Assembly: GCF_004362825.1 (NCBI RefSeq)
Contig: NZ_SNXZ01000002.1
Coordinates: forward strand, 496,001-560,000
Direction of reading: 5' to 3'
Length of the DNA stretch: 64,000 nucleotides
From: Labedaea rhizosphaerae
Lineage (GTDB): Bacteria > Actinomycetota > Actinomycetes > Mycobacteriales > Pseudonocardiaceae
The position numbers and the translations under genes are program-made. Below, piece by piece: positions 44,000-53,501 of the stretch; position 1 is the first letter of the stretch, and every line of letters begins with the position of its first letter. The notes below the pieces were generated by a model. It was not told the origin of the DNA and did no database searches. It saw only the letters and a list, made by a program, of their open reading frames with translations.

Positions 44000-46519
44000 G
44001 TGGTGGAGAACAGCGACCGAGCCCGGCGCGGCGAGCTGAGGATCTACCTCGGCGCCGCGCCGGGGGTCGGCAAGACGTTCGCGATGCTCGGCGAGGCGCG
44101 CCGGCGCCTGGACCGGGGCACCGACGTGGTCGTGGGCCTGGTCGAGACGCACGGCCGGGCCAGGACCGCAGAGCTCCTGGCGGGGCTGGAGATCGTGCCG
44201 CGCACGCGTCGCGAGCACCGCGGGCACGTCTTCGAGGAGATGGACGTCGACGCGATCCTCGCCCGCAAACCCGAGGTGGCGGTCGTCGACGAACTCGCGC
44301 ACACCAACGTGGCGGGCTCGCGCAACGCCAAGCGCTGGCAGGACATCGAGGAACTGCTCGCCGCGGGGATCGACGTGCTGTCCACGGTGAACGTGCAGCA
44401 CTTGGAGAGCCTCAACGACGTCGTGCAGCGGATCACCGGCGTGCCGCAGCAGGAGACCGTGCCCGACCAGGTGGTCCGGCGCGCCGAGCAGATCGAGCTC
44501 GTCGACCTCACCCCGGAGGCCCTGCGGCGCCGGCTCGCGCACGGCAACGTCTACCCGGCCGACCGCATCGACGCCGCGCTCGGCAACTACTTCCGGCCCG
44601 GCAACCTCACCGCGTTGCGCGAGCTGGCCCTGCTCTGGGTCGCCGACCAGGTGGACGTCGCGTTGCAACGCTACCGCGCCGAGCAGCACATCACCGAGAC
44701 CTGGGAGACCCGCGAACGCGTGGTCGTGGCGATCACCGGCGGCACGGAGAGCGAGACGCTGATCCGCCGCGGCAGCCGCATCGCCACCCGGGCCGCCGCC
44801 GAGCTGATGGTGCTGCACATCCTGCGCGGGGACGGGCTGTCCAGCGTCCCGGCGGGCGCGGTGGTGCGCTACCGCACGCTCGCCGAGGACCTCGGCGCCA
44901 CCTTCCACACCGTGGTCGGCGACGACGTGCCGCAGGCGCTGCTGGACTTCGCCCGCGGCGTGAACGCGACCCAGCTGGTGATCGGGACATCGCGCCGCTC
45001 GCGGCTCGCGCGCGTGTTCGACGAGGGCATCGGCGCGTCCGTGGTGCGCCAGTCAGGGGCGATCGACGTCCACACGGTCACGCACTCCGAGTCCGGCGGA
45101 CGGCTTGGGACGCGCCTGACCCGCAACCCGCTCACACGGTCCCGCCTGATCGCCGGCTGGGTGCTGTCCGTGGTGATCCCGGCGCTGGCGACGGTGCTCG
45201 GGCAGCTGCTGCGCCACGAGCTGGTCCTGTCCACGAACGTGGTGTTCTACTTCCTCGGCACGGTGCTGGTCGCGTTGGTCGGCGGCCTCGGACCCGCGCT
45301 GCTCGCGGCCGTGCTTTCCGCGCTGTTGCTGAACTTCTTCTTCACCGATCCGCTCTACACGCTCACCATCCACGCGCAGCAGAACGTCGTGACGCTGGTC
45401 GCCATGGTGGTGGTCGCGGTGATGGTCGCGCTGGTCGTGGACCGCGCGGCCCGGCGGGCCGAGCAAGCGGCCGTCGCGCGCACCGAGGCGTCGCTGCTGG
45501 CGTCCTACGCGCGCACGGTGCTCACCCACCCGCAGCCGGTCAAGCGGTTGCTGGAGAAGGTCGCGGAGAACTTCGGGCTGGAATCCGTTGCCTTGCTGGA
45601 GAAGCGGGCCGGGGACTGGGTGCGGGTCGCGTGCGTCGGCCCGTCACCGTGCGACGAACCGGACGAGGCCGACGTGGACGTGGCCGTGACCGCCGACGTG
45701 CACCTGGCCCTGCGCGGGCGCGCGTTGCCCGCGAGCGACCGCCGGGTGCTGGAGGCAGCCGCGGGTCAGGCGCTACTCGCGTTGCGCCAGCAGCGCATGG
45801 CCGACGAGACCGCGCACGCGCAGCGCCAGGCGCAGGCCACCGAGCTGCGCACCGCCCTGCTGTCGGCGGTCGGGCACGACCTGCGCACGCCGTTGACGTC
45901 GATCAAGGCGGCGGTCGGCAGCCTGCGTGCGCCGGACCTCGAACTGTCCGATGAGGACACCACCGAGCTGCTGGCCACGGTCGAGGAGTCGGCCGACCGG
46001 CTGACCGGCCTGGTCGACAACCTGCTCGACTCGACCCGGCTCGCGACCGGAGCCGTGCGGCCACTGCTGCGCGCGGTGACCTACGACGAAGTCGTGGCCC
46101 GCGCACTGTCCGGTGTGGACGGCCTGGCCGGGGTCCAGGTCGAGGTGGACGAACGGCTGCCGGCCGTGGTCGCCGACCCGGGCCTGCTCGAGCGCGTGGT
46201 GGCCAACGTGGTGGACAACGCCGTGCGCCACAGCGGATCCCGGGTGGTGGTGCGCGCGAGCGCCCACGCCGCGCACGTCGAGCTGCGCGTCGTCGACCAC
46301 GGCGTCGGCCTGCCCAAAGGGACCGCGGAGGCGGCGTTCGCGCCCTTCCAACGCCTCGGCGACCGGGATGCGACACCGGGCGTCGGCCTCGGCTTGTCCG
46401 TGGCGAAGGGCTTCACCGACGCGATGGGCGGCACGATCCGCGCGGAGGACACGCCGGGCGGCGGGCTGACGGTCGTGATCTCCTTGCCCGCGGGGGCGGT
46501 GGAAGGGGTGCTGCGGTGA
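44000..46519 (+). CDS. kdpD: Sensor histidine kinase KdpD
   Basis: 839 residues. The N-terminal KdpD domain has Walker A GAAPGVGKT (~18-26) and Walker B VAVVDELAHTN. It is followed by a Usp-like domain (VVVAITGGTESETLI, QLVIGTSRRSRLARVF), four membrane helices (~375-485), a GAF-like domain and the kinase core with His626 in VGHDLRTPLTS, N-box NVVDNAVRHS and GVGLGLSVAK. It senses K+ limitation or osmotic stress and phosphorylates KdpE. The GTG start lies 2 bp behind kdpC. Confidence 0.95.
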   Translation: MVENSDRARRGELRIYLGAAPGVGKTFAMLGEARRRLDRGTDVVVGLVETHGRARTAELLAGLEIVPRTRREHRGHVFEEMDVDAILARKPEVAVVDELAHTNVAGSRNAKRWQDIEELLAAGIDVLSTVNVQHLESLNDVVQRITGVPQQETVPDQVVRRAEQIELVDLTPEALRRRLAHGNVYPADRIDAALGNYFRPGNLTALRELALLWVADQVDVALQRYRAEQHITETWETRERVVVAITGGTESETLIRRGSRIATRAAAELMVLHILRGDGLSSVPAGAVVRYRTLAEDLGATFHTVVGDDVPQALLDFARGVNATQLVIGTSRRSRLARVFDEGIGASVVRQSGAIDVHTVTHSESGGRLGTRLTRNPLTRSRLIAGWVLSVVIPALATVLGQLLRHELVLSTNVVFYFLGTVLVALVGGLGPALLAAVLSALLLNFFFTDPLYTLTIHAQQNVVTLVAMVVVAVMVALVVDRAARRAEQAAVARTEASLLASYARTVLTHPQPVKRLLEKVAENFGLESVALLEKRAGDWVRVACVGPSPCDEPDEADVDVAVTADVHLALRGRALPASDRRVLEAAAGQALLALRQQRMADETAHAQRQAQATELRTALLSAVGHDLRTPLTSIKAAVGSLRAPDLELSDEDTTELLATVEESADRLTGLVDNLLDSTRLATGAVRPLLRAVTYDEVVARALSGVDGLAGVQVEVDERLPAVVADPGLLERVVANVVDNAVRHSGSRVVVRASAHAAHVELRVVDHGVGLPKGTAEAAFAPFQRLGDRDATPGVGLGLSVAKGFTDAMGGTIRAEDTPGGGLTVVISLPAGAVEGVLR

Positions 46520-47208
46520 AGCCGGGACCGAAGGTGCTCGTGGTCGACGACGAGCCGCAGATCGTGCGCGCGCTGCGGATCAACCTCACCGCCCGCGGCT
46601 ACCAGGTGCTCACCGCCCACGACGGCGCCGAGGCGTTGCGTGCCGCCGCCGACGGCAAGCCCGACGTCGTCGTGCTCGACCTGGGCCTGCCCGACCTCGA
46701 CGGCAACGACGTGATCGCCGGCCTGCGCGGCTGGACCGACGTGCCCATCATCGTGCTGTCCGCCCGTCAGGACTCCACCGACAAGGTCCGTGCCCTCGAC
46801 GCCGGTGCCGACGACTACGTGACCAAACCGTTCGGCATGGACGAACTGCTCGCCCGCCTGCGGGCCGCCGTGCGACGGGCGACGGTGTCCAGCCCCGGTG
46901 ACGCAGAGGCCGTGGTGGCGACGGCGTCGTTCACCGTCGACCTCGCCGCCAAAAAAGTGATCAAGGACGGCAAGGAGGTCCACCTCACCCCGACCGAGTG
47001 GGGCATGCTGGAGATCCTGGTCCGCAACCGGGGCAAGCTGATCGCGCAGAAGCAGCTCCTGCAGGACGTCTGGGGCCCGCAGTACCGCGACGAATCGCAC
47101 TACCTGCGCGTCTACATGGCGCAGCTGCGGCGCAAGCTCGAACCGCAGCCATCCCGGCCCCGCCACTTGGTGACCGAGCCGGGAATGGGCTACCGCTTCG
47201 AGGCCTGA
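46516..47208 (+). CDS. kdpE: Response regulator KdpE
   Basis: 230 residues, GTG overlapping the kdpD stop. A receiver domain with phospho-acceptor Asp55 (VVVLDLGLPDLDG) and Lys in YVTKPFG precedes an OmpR winged helix (HLTPTEWGMLEILVRN, then YLRVYMAQLRRKLE). It activates kdp transcription; the phased repeat array at 39310-39379 is the likely target. No terminator hairpin is obvious after the stop. Confidence 0.95.
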   Translation: MKPGPKVLVVDDEPQIVRALRINLTARGYQVLTAHDGAEALRAAADGKPDVVVLDLGLPDLDGNDVIAGLRGWTDVPIIVLSARQDSTDKVRALDAGADDYVTKPFGMDELLARLRAAVRRATVSSPGDAEAVVATASFTVDLAAKKVIKDGKEVHLTPTEWGMLEILVRNRGKLIAQKQLLQDVWGPQYRDESHYLRVYMAQLRRKLEPQPSRPRHLVTEPGMGYRFEA

Positions 47209-47237
47209 TCACCGTTGGCGATCGGTTCGTCGGGTGG

Positions 47238-47408
47238 TCAGCCGTGCCCGGATTCGTCGTTGAGGGATTCCTGGTAGATGTCGGCGTGGGTTGGCGAGTC
47301 CTTCACGAGGTCATCGGCGAACGCGGCGACGTCGTCGCCGATGAGCTCCAGGACTCCGTTGCCCTTCGCAGCGCCCTGTTCGAAGAAGTCCACGATCCCC
47401 CACGTGGT
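47238..47408 (-). pseudogene. DUF1048-like C-terminal fragment
   Basis: The minus frame ending at 47238 reads VDFFEQGAAKGNGVLELIGD, then DVAAFADDLVKDSPTHADIY. This corresponds to the C-terminal half of DUF1048 proteins (usually ~110-120 residues with VLEVTGEDVAAFCDELL-like sequence). No start codon or N-terminal half is present in frame upstream, so the gene is degraded. It marks the left edge of the accessory region. Confidence 0.5.
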
Positions 47409-47610
47409 CCGTCGCGCAGACGAGTGGCGGATCCGGTCAGCTCCACCATGGCGAGGACGGGCCGGGAAGCTGCAACACCGATGACCGCGCCACAGGACGA
47501 CGACATCACCTGAAACCTCGACTCGCGCGGTGTGTCGTCGCTTGGTTCGACTCCGATCGTGGCGTGCTCAGCTGCACCCGGCGGTACCGGCCGACTGTGC
47601 GTATTGGTCG

Positions 47611-48142
<532 letters not shown>

Positions 48143-48152
48143 TCGCTAAATC

Positions 48153-48197
48153 GATGCGCTGACCTGCAGTTTCTCAAGAGCTGCAGGTCAGCGCATC
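48153..48197. repeat. Perfect 17-bp inverted repeat
   Basis: GATGCGCTGACCTGCAG (48153-48169) and its exact reverse complement (48181-48197) enclose an 11-nt loop. It lies where the 5' half of the tRNA-Val would be. It can act as a transcription terminator, a recombinase-binding arm or the mark of an inversion. It is not part of a recognised gene. Confidence 0.8.
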
Positions 48198-48289
48198 TCG
48201 TTGCGGAGCAAACCGGCCCGTTGCGACCCGTTTCGCCGAGTTCCCGTCGCCAGAATTTCGCCACTTGATCTTGCATCAAGCAGGCCAAC

Positions 48290-48771
48290 CGATTCCGCTC
48301 GCTGACGCCATCACCGCTTGATCGAATGAATGATGCCGTGGTAATGGAGCTCGAAAGGTCAACCAGCAACCACGGCGCCGCCGTCCGACAGCGGATCCGC
48401 CTCAGCACGCATCAGCGACAAGAGCAAAAGCAGACCTCCCAACTTCCCCACAGGCGCCTATCCACGTTGTCGACATCGACCACGGCCCATACGTCCTCAG
48501 ACTCAGCTGTGACCAAAAGCGCCATCCCGCCCAGCTGTGACGGTCAGCGTCCTCGCCCATTTTGATAGTGCCGGAACTTAACCTCCAGCAACTATTGCAA
48601 CGACGAGCGTACAGCGTAAAATCGGACATCTCCGCCTCGCGGTCACCACCTGGATCGATAAGACAGCCCGCGGAAGGCGACTGCCGAGCTCCTGGAGCAA
48701 GCAGCCACATCGCATTAGTTGTCGCACAGGACATCGACCAGCTTTAGTGTGTGGATCAACTTGCCTCCTGC
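48290..48771. other. Non-coding or degraded region
   Basis: About 480 bp with mixed composition, lower GC than the chromosome average and no recognised protein, RNA or repeat. Open frames on both strands lack ribosome sites and family resemblance. Confidence 0.45.
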
Positions 48772-49056
48772 TCACGCCGTAACCTGTGGGTTGGGCGGCT
48801 GAGTCGCGTTAGCGGTCCCGCTCGAGATTGCCTCATTTCTCGTCAGCAAAGCGTCATTGGTGAGCTGCGCACGAGACCTAACGACTACTCGTATGTGTAA
48901 GCCGGCCGCTACTTCGACCTCGTCATCCGCCTGGCGTTCTTTCAGCGCGAGCCGTACCAAGGCATACACGAGGACCCGAGTCACGACGAAGGCGACGACC
49001 GCAGGCCACCCGATAGCCGCCCAAGTACTGGGATTCCACATGCCGAGCACCACCAA
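48772..49056 (-). CDS. Small membrane protein, unknown
   Basis: 94 residues if started at the TTG at 49056, which stands 8 nt behind GGAGGT; an internal ATG (49041) is possible. One hydrophobic helix (WAAIGWPAVVAFVVTRVLVY) is followed by a charged segment (LALKERQADDEVEVAAG) and a polar tail. No family was recognised. It lies in the accessory region upstream of the nuclease gene and is divergent from it. Confidence 0.42.
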   Translation of the reverse strand: MVVLGMWNPSTWAAIGWPAVVAFVVTRVLVYALVRLALKERQADDEVEVAAGLHIRVVVRSRAQLTNDALLTRNEAISSGTANATQPPNPQVTA

Positions 49057-49602
49057 CAGTGGCGACCTCCGGAGTCGATCACCGTGTCGTTGGGTGGCTG
49101 TTAGATCCACTCGGCCTGACACACCGGTCGTTCCCCGACTCGCTCCGGTCGAGCTGGGGCCTAAACACCCTGCGCACGCACCAACCGGGCAGCATCGCCA
49201 AGATCCCGGAGGCGACACATCAGGAGGCGACCGTTGACCGGCAGCAGCCGGGGCTGCACACCGCGCTATCGCGAGCCTGCATCAGGCTAACACCCCTCCC
49301 TGTCCTGGTCGAGACGCCGTCACGGGGTAGAGCCGCGGCCTTGGGCGGCGGGACGCTACTCGATGAGCAGTCCTCAGAGGCATCGCCTGCGCAAGATCCG
49401 GGCGGGCGGGTGGGCGACTGGATCACGTTCGGGGTCATCGGCCGACCACCTCAGCCGCATCGACCTCACCGTCGTCACCGCAGCCGCGGCTTCAGATCAC
49501 GACTCCCAAAGCACACGGAGGTGGACCGCCAGCGCTGGCGCCCACGCTCGGCGCAGACAAGTCGCACAGAATGGCCGAGCTGGCAGATGTGAGAATGATC
49601 CT
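49057..49602. other. Intergenic region, no gene recognised
   Basis: 545 bp between a divergent membrane-protein gene and the nuclease gene. Short open frames have Arg/Ser/Pro-rich, shadow-like composition. The promoter of the nuclease gene must lie in its right part. No repeat or RNA gene was recognised. Confidence 0.4.
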
Positions 49603-51048
49603 GTGGTAGACACTTCGCGAGAACGACTGGACGTCATCGAGCGCCTATCTCCTGCTAGGCGCGGCCGGGAACTCGAACAGTTCGTCGCCGACCTGCTGCG
49701 CCAGCACCATTTCACGGTGAGGCCCAACGCCGGAACGGCACGTCCACGCCAGACCGACGTCCTTGCATCACGCGGATCTGAATGGTACTTGGTTGAGTGC
49801 AAGTGGCGGAGCGACAAAGCCAACATCGACGACGTCGACAGTGTCAGATCACGACTGAACCGAATAGATCATTCGGTCGTCGGCGTATTGATCAGCATGC
49901 CAGGATTTACTGGAACGGTCTTGCATGATGTCGGGCATCACCGAAAGCAACCTATTCTGCTGATCTCCAGAGATGAGCTTGTGCGTCTAGCCCAGGGCAT
50001 GGAGTCGTTGCCGCGACTGCTGTGGCGCAAGAAGGAAGCATTGGTAGCGGACGGCACCGTGCTGCTCGACGAGCCCACCCGAAAGGGAGGACGTGCACGG
50101 CGCCGCATGGTGCTCCCTCCTGCTGAGAGTCAATTCATCAGCGTCGATGGGACCCAGAGCCCTGTGGTCCAGTGCGGAGGAACGTTCGGCCAGGTTGTAT
50201 TCGTCCAGCAGCTTGAAAACATCGACTGGGTACCGGCGGCTGGCCTTGGCGTCACCTTGGACGTCGCACCCTCAGTGTTGAATGAACGAGAGCTGCGCGA
50301 TCTTGTCGATCACCTGGCCGATCTCGGGTGGGCGACGGCCGATGCACGTTGGAACATTCAGCAGTCGACAAGAAACTGGCATGGTGTGGGCTGTGCCGCC
50401 TTCGCCAACGAGTTGCCAAAGTGGCGACAGCGAGCGGACATCCCGGAGGCTCACCACAGCGAAGAGATTTGTTATGTCGACCGTTGCGACGGCGGGTTCT
50501 ATTCACTAACGGCCACACTCGCAGCTCACGGCAGTCGCAGCAGTTTATTCGCACGTGTGTCGTTCCAGCTTCAAGGCATACCCCTTGACAACGGCCCACT
50601 TCTGGAGCTGTGCAAGTCTATCGGTGTCCATGAGAGCCTTTACTTCCGACCGCGGGCGAACGAATCAGTGAAACGGCACCATTTCGCCGATGCGCAGGTC
50701 GCCAATGTGCAGCCGATCCACCATTTCGTCACGACGTCGAGAGAGCCAGAAGATCCTGTTCAAGAATGGGTCACCGGCATCGTTATCATCAACCCATTCC
50801 ACGAGAAGCATGGCGACTCGCCAACGAAACACCTCCCTGATGGCGCTACGTCACTCCGACACCGCGAACAGCTCGTATGCGATCTACGTCACCACCACCC
50901 ATACCTGGGCAGACACGAATACAGCTACCGCTTCACAGGATTCGAACTCGCACACACCTCAGACGCCACGGTGTGCCGGCCCATCGTGGACTGGACCCGG
51001 AACAAGACCACGCCCCACGATGCTGATACAGCAGCAGACCGTTTCTGA
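49603..51048 (+). CDS. Mrr-like restriction endonuclease-fold protein with unknown C-terminal domain
   Basis: 481 residues from the GTG at 49603. Residues ~20-125 form a PD-(D/E)xK nuclease domain of the Mrr/restriction-endonuclease-like type: Glu25 in RELEQFVADLL, Asp52 in RQTDVLAS and Glu65-Cys-Lys67 in WYLVECKW. The remaining ~350 residues contain a beta-rich unknown domain (SVDGTQSPVVQCGGTF, CYVDRCDGGFYSLTATLAAH) and a Trp/His-rich end. Such nucleases can cleave modified or foreign DNA, or act as effector of a defence system. No methyltransferase or helicase is adjacent, so it may act alone. Codon use is less biased than in the core genes, which suggests transfer. Confidence 0.75.
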   Translation: MVDTSRERLDVIERLSPARRGRELEQFVADLLRQHHFTVRPNAGTARPRQTDVLASRGSEWYLVECKWRSDKANIDDVDSVRSRLNRIDHSVVGVLISMPGFTGTVLHDVGHHRKQPILLISRDELVRLAQGMESLPRLLWRKKEALVADGTVLLDEPTRKGGRARRRMVLPPAESQFISVDGTQSPVVQCGGTFGQVVFVQQLENIDWVPAAGLGVTLDVAPSVLNERELRDLVDHLADLGWATADARWNIQQSTRNWHGVGCAAFANELPKWRQRADIPEAHHSEEICYVDRCDGGFYSLTATLAAHGSRSSLFARVSFQLQGIPLDNGPLLELCKSIGVHESLYFRPRANESVKRHHFADAQVANVQPIHHFVTTSREPEDPVQEWVTGIVIINPFHEKHGDSPTKHLPDGATSLRHREQLVCDLRHHHPYLGRHEYSYRFTGFELAHTSDATVCRPIVDWTRNKTTPHDADTAADRF

Positions 51049-51522
51049 ATCAGTCGTGGACACCGACGCAAGGTGCAAACAGGTATCCGTTCGCAGCCGA
51101 GCATCTGAACAAGCCCTGCTACCGCTCCCCAACCCGGGTCAGGCACTGCGTTTCTACCCCGAACCCGCCGTGCAGGCTCGAACCATGGAACCGACATGGG
51201 TCGAGGTCAACGGTGACCGCGCTCGCCAGAAGCTGTGCTCGCCTATGACAAGAACTGGCCCAGCAGCGGTGAACTAATATCTTTTCTGCCGCGCCGAATG
51301 GGTTGCCGAGAACTTCTCGGTGTCTTCGCCGGATCGAGACGCTGTTCGCCGGCAACACTGCAATTGCTGGTACCCGGGCCTAGGCTGATGTCCGCGATGC
51401 CTTCCAGCCTTAAGCTGTGGTGTGTTCTTGGGTTTCGTAGGGAGATGCTCGCTACCGGTAACAGGTTCCCGGCGGCCGTCGATGTCAAGGCACCACCGCG
51501 CGTGCACCTGGGGAGCAAAGCG
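51049..51522. other. Intergenic region, no gene recognised
   Basis: 474 bp between the nuclease gene and the CHAT module. Open frames here show no family resemblance. The start of the upstream extension of the next gene (51445 onward) has no ribosome site and is regarded as untranslated. Confidence 0.4.
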
Positions 51523-52167
51523 ATGTCCACCACTTCCGAGCATGAAGGTCAGGCACCAGCCGAGCCGGCCCAGCGAGTCAACCAACCGACCGACAGCGCT
51601 GGAGGCGGCGGTGGCGGTGGCGGCGACGACCAACAGCCGGCCGGTACCGGTGCCGCTCCCCGACCAGCCGCCGAGACCCGGGGCGGTGACGGCGTGCTGT
51701 CCTGGTTCAAGGAGTCCGCCACGCTGTTGATAGCGCTCGCCGTTGTCGCCGTGACCGGCTGGCTGCTGATCGATCACTACCTTGCGATTCAGCAGTTCCA
51801 AGTGGACGCCGCATTGATTGGCAACCACGCTCTCTACGCCGCCAAACAACAGGCGTACCAACAGTTCCTGAGCGACCAGCAGAACGTGGTGAACATTGCC
51901 ATCGGCATTCTCGGGGTCGTCCTCGGCTACTACTTCGGCCGGGTTCCCGCCGAGCTGCGCGCGAAGAAGGCCGAAGACGTCGCCCAGTCCACCGCCGACG
52001 CGGCGGCCGGCGCGGTCGACGAGTCGAAGGCAGCCGGAGCCAAGCTCGCCGACGTGAAGGCAACACTTGGCGCGATCAGTGGCCGTCCGGGCGGCGCCGG
52101 ACTGCTTGGCGCCGGCCAAGACCGAGCGAAGATCGAGATCGACGCGTTGCTGCGCAGGCTCGGGTAG
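51523..52167 (+). CDS. Two-helix membrane protein, first gene of the CHAT module
   Basis: 214 residues from the ATG at 51523 (GGGGAG upstream). A disordered N-terminus with a GGGGGGGG run (~30-40) is followed by a membrane helix (SATLLIALAVVAVTGWLLI), a ~30-residue amphipathic segment rich in Gln/Ala (AIQQFQVDAALIG, KQQAYQQFLSDQQ) and a second helix (VVNIAIGILGVVLGYYFG). An Ala-rich coiled coil (KKAEDVAQSTADAAAGAVDE) completes it. No enzyme motif is present. The next gene starts 5 bp downstream. A membrane sensor, anchor or pore for the downstream proteins is plausible. Confidence 0.72.
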   Translation: MSTTSEHEGQAPAEPAQRVNQPTDSAGGGGGGGGDDQQPAGTGAAPRPAAETRGGDGVLSWFKESATLLIALAVVAVTGWLLIDHYLAIQQFQVDAALIGNHALYAAKQQAYQQFLSDQQNVVNIAIGILGVVLGYYFGRVPAELRAKKAEDVAQSTADAAAGAVDESKAAGAKLADVKATLGAISGRPGGAGLLGAGQDRAKIEIDALLRRLG

Positions 52168-52172
52168 CGATC

Positions 52173-53501
52173 GTGAAGGTCAAGCTCGCGGGTGAGACCA
52201 GGCTGCGATCCGGCAACCTCGGTGACCTGGCCCTGCGTATCAGGTGGAGCGACAAGCTCCGAGCGTTGCCACTCACCACCGGCTGGCATGCACTCGACCT
52301 CGGGATGGGCGGTGGCATCCCCCGCCGCACCATTGTCGCCGTGGGCGGTACCGACGACGAACAGTTGCGGGACTTTGTCTACGCCCTGGTGGGCCACCGC
52401 CAGGCGCAGGCGAGACCGGTCGCCGTCGTCGACATGACCGCCGACTTCACCGCCAGGAAGACCAGCGGCACCCCAGTCGACTACCGGAATCTGACCGTGG
52501 TGCGCACGGACAAGGTGGACGAGGCGATCGAGGCAGCGCAGCGGCTGATCGACGACGACGCCCTTGACTTCGTGCTGTTACACGCGCCCGACCTTGACGA
52601 GACCATCCGCGCGACACACGATCCGTGGATCGATCAGCTGCTGCGGACGATGGGCGACGCCGTGCGGCACTCACGCACGGCCGGCATGGTCAACCTCGGC
52701 CGCGCGGTGCCGTCGCAGGAGCCACTCACCTCGGACTCGATGCTGGTGCGCATGACGCGGTCCGGGAAGGTAACCGTGAAGGCGCCCGGCCACGACCTCA
52801 TCCCGCTCGATCTGGCGACCACGACGGACGCACGACCGGCCAAGGCGGCTGACCTGGTCACCGGCGGCCTGATGACCAACCTCGTCGAGCTAGCGGGCGG
52901 CACTTTCCGCTTCGGCGGTGTCAAGGTACGCGGCCGGCAGGCATTCGAGTTCGCGCTCGACAACGACAAGGACGCCGCCCTGTCACTTGAAGGTCAGCTG
53001 ACGCAACAGGTCCGCCAGCTGTGGCTCGAAGCCCCTGAGGCCGTCGGGGCGCCGGATGAACCCGGCGACGAGGTTTCGCCGGCGGCGCGACCCGGGTTCA
53101 AAGTCAACACCTGGTTCGTCGCCGACCGCACGCCGCTGCTGCCGCTGGTGCTCAACCAGCCCTACGAGCTGAACCTGCGGATCGGTATTCCGGAGTTGCA
53201 TGAGGGCGGGTGGTCTCAGGAGCTGAAGACCATGCCCGAGTTTCACGACGACGGCACCGTGACACTAGTCGCGACCGTCTATGGCAAGGACTTCGCAGTG
53301 GCCGAGCGGACGAAGACGTTCACACTGCACCGCGACCGCGGCTCAGACCTGGTCACGTTCGCCGTCCAGCCACGCAGGGCCGGCTGGTCGGCTCTCCAGA
53401 TCGCAATCAGTACGGCAACCGAACTCGAGCTACTGCACGAACTGGAGCTGCGAGTGCCAACGGCCACGGCCGAGCAGGCAGAGCACGCGGAGGCGGTGTA
53501 A
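52173..53501 (+). CDS. Unknown protein with RecA-like N-terminal and beta-sandwich C-terminal regions, middle gene of the CHAT module
   Basis: 442 residues. The N-terminal ~200 residues alternate strands and helices as in RecA-like/AAA folds (RTIVAVGGTDDEQLRDFVYAL, RPVAVVDMTADF, LDFVLLHAPDLDETI in parts), but a canonical Walker A (GxxxxGKS/T) is absent at the expected place (GGTDDEQ). The C-terminal ~190 residues are beta-rich (PYELNLRIGIPELHEGGW, HDDGTVTLVATVYGKDF). It may be an adaptor or an inactive NTPase that presents a ligand to the CHAT protease. The stop overlaps the next ATG (TAATG). Confidence 0.65.
   Translation: MKVKLAGETRLRSGNLGDLALRIRWSDKLRALPLTTGWHALDLGMGGGIPRRTIVAVGGTDDEQLRDFVYALVGHRQAQARPVAVVDMTADFTARKTSGTPVDYRNLTVVRTDKVDEAIEAAQRLIDDDALDFVLLHAPDLDETIRATHDPWIDQLLRTMGDAVRHSRTAGMVNLGRAVPSQEPLTSDSMLVRMTRSGKVTVKAPGHDLIPLDLATTTDARPAKAADLVTGGLMTNLVELAGGTFRFGGVKVRGRQAFEFALDNDKDAALSLEGQLTQQVRQLWLEAPEAVGAPDEPGDEVSPAARPGFKVNTWFVADRTPLLPLVLNQPYELNLRIGIPELHEGGWSQELKTMPEFHDDGTVTLVATVYGKDFAVAERTKTFTLHRDRGSDLVTFAVQPRRAGWSALQIAISTATELELLHELELRVPTATAEQAEHAEAV

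Noticed and set aside
47540-47590. Second tRNA-like T-arm (GGTTCGACTCC) left of the methyltransferase relic
   Set aside because: Only two firm stem pairs form and no acceptor strand is present; treated as chance.
48402-48734. 110-codon minus-strand frame as a gene
   Set aside because: No ribosome site, low-complexity mix of Cys/Trp/Arg, no family resemblance.
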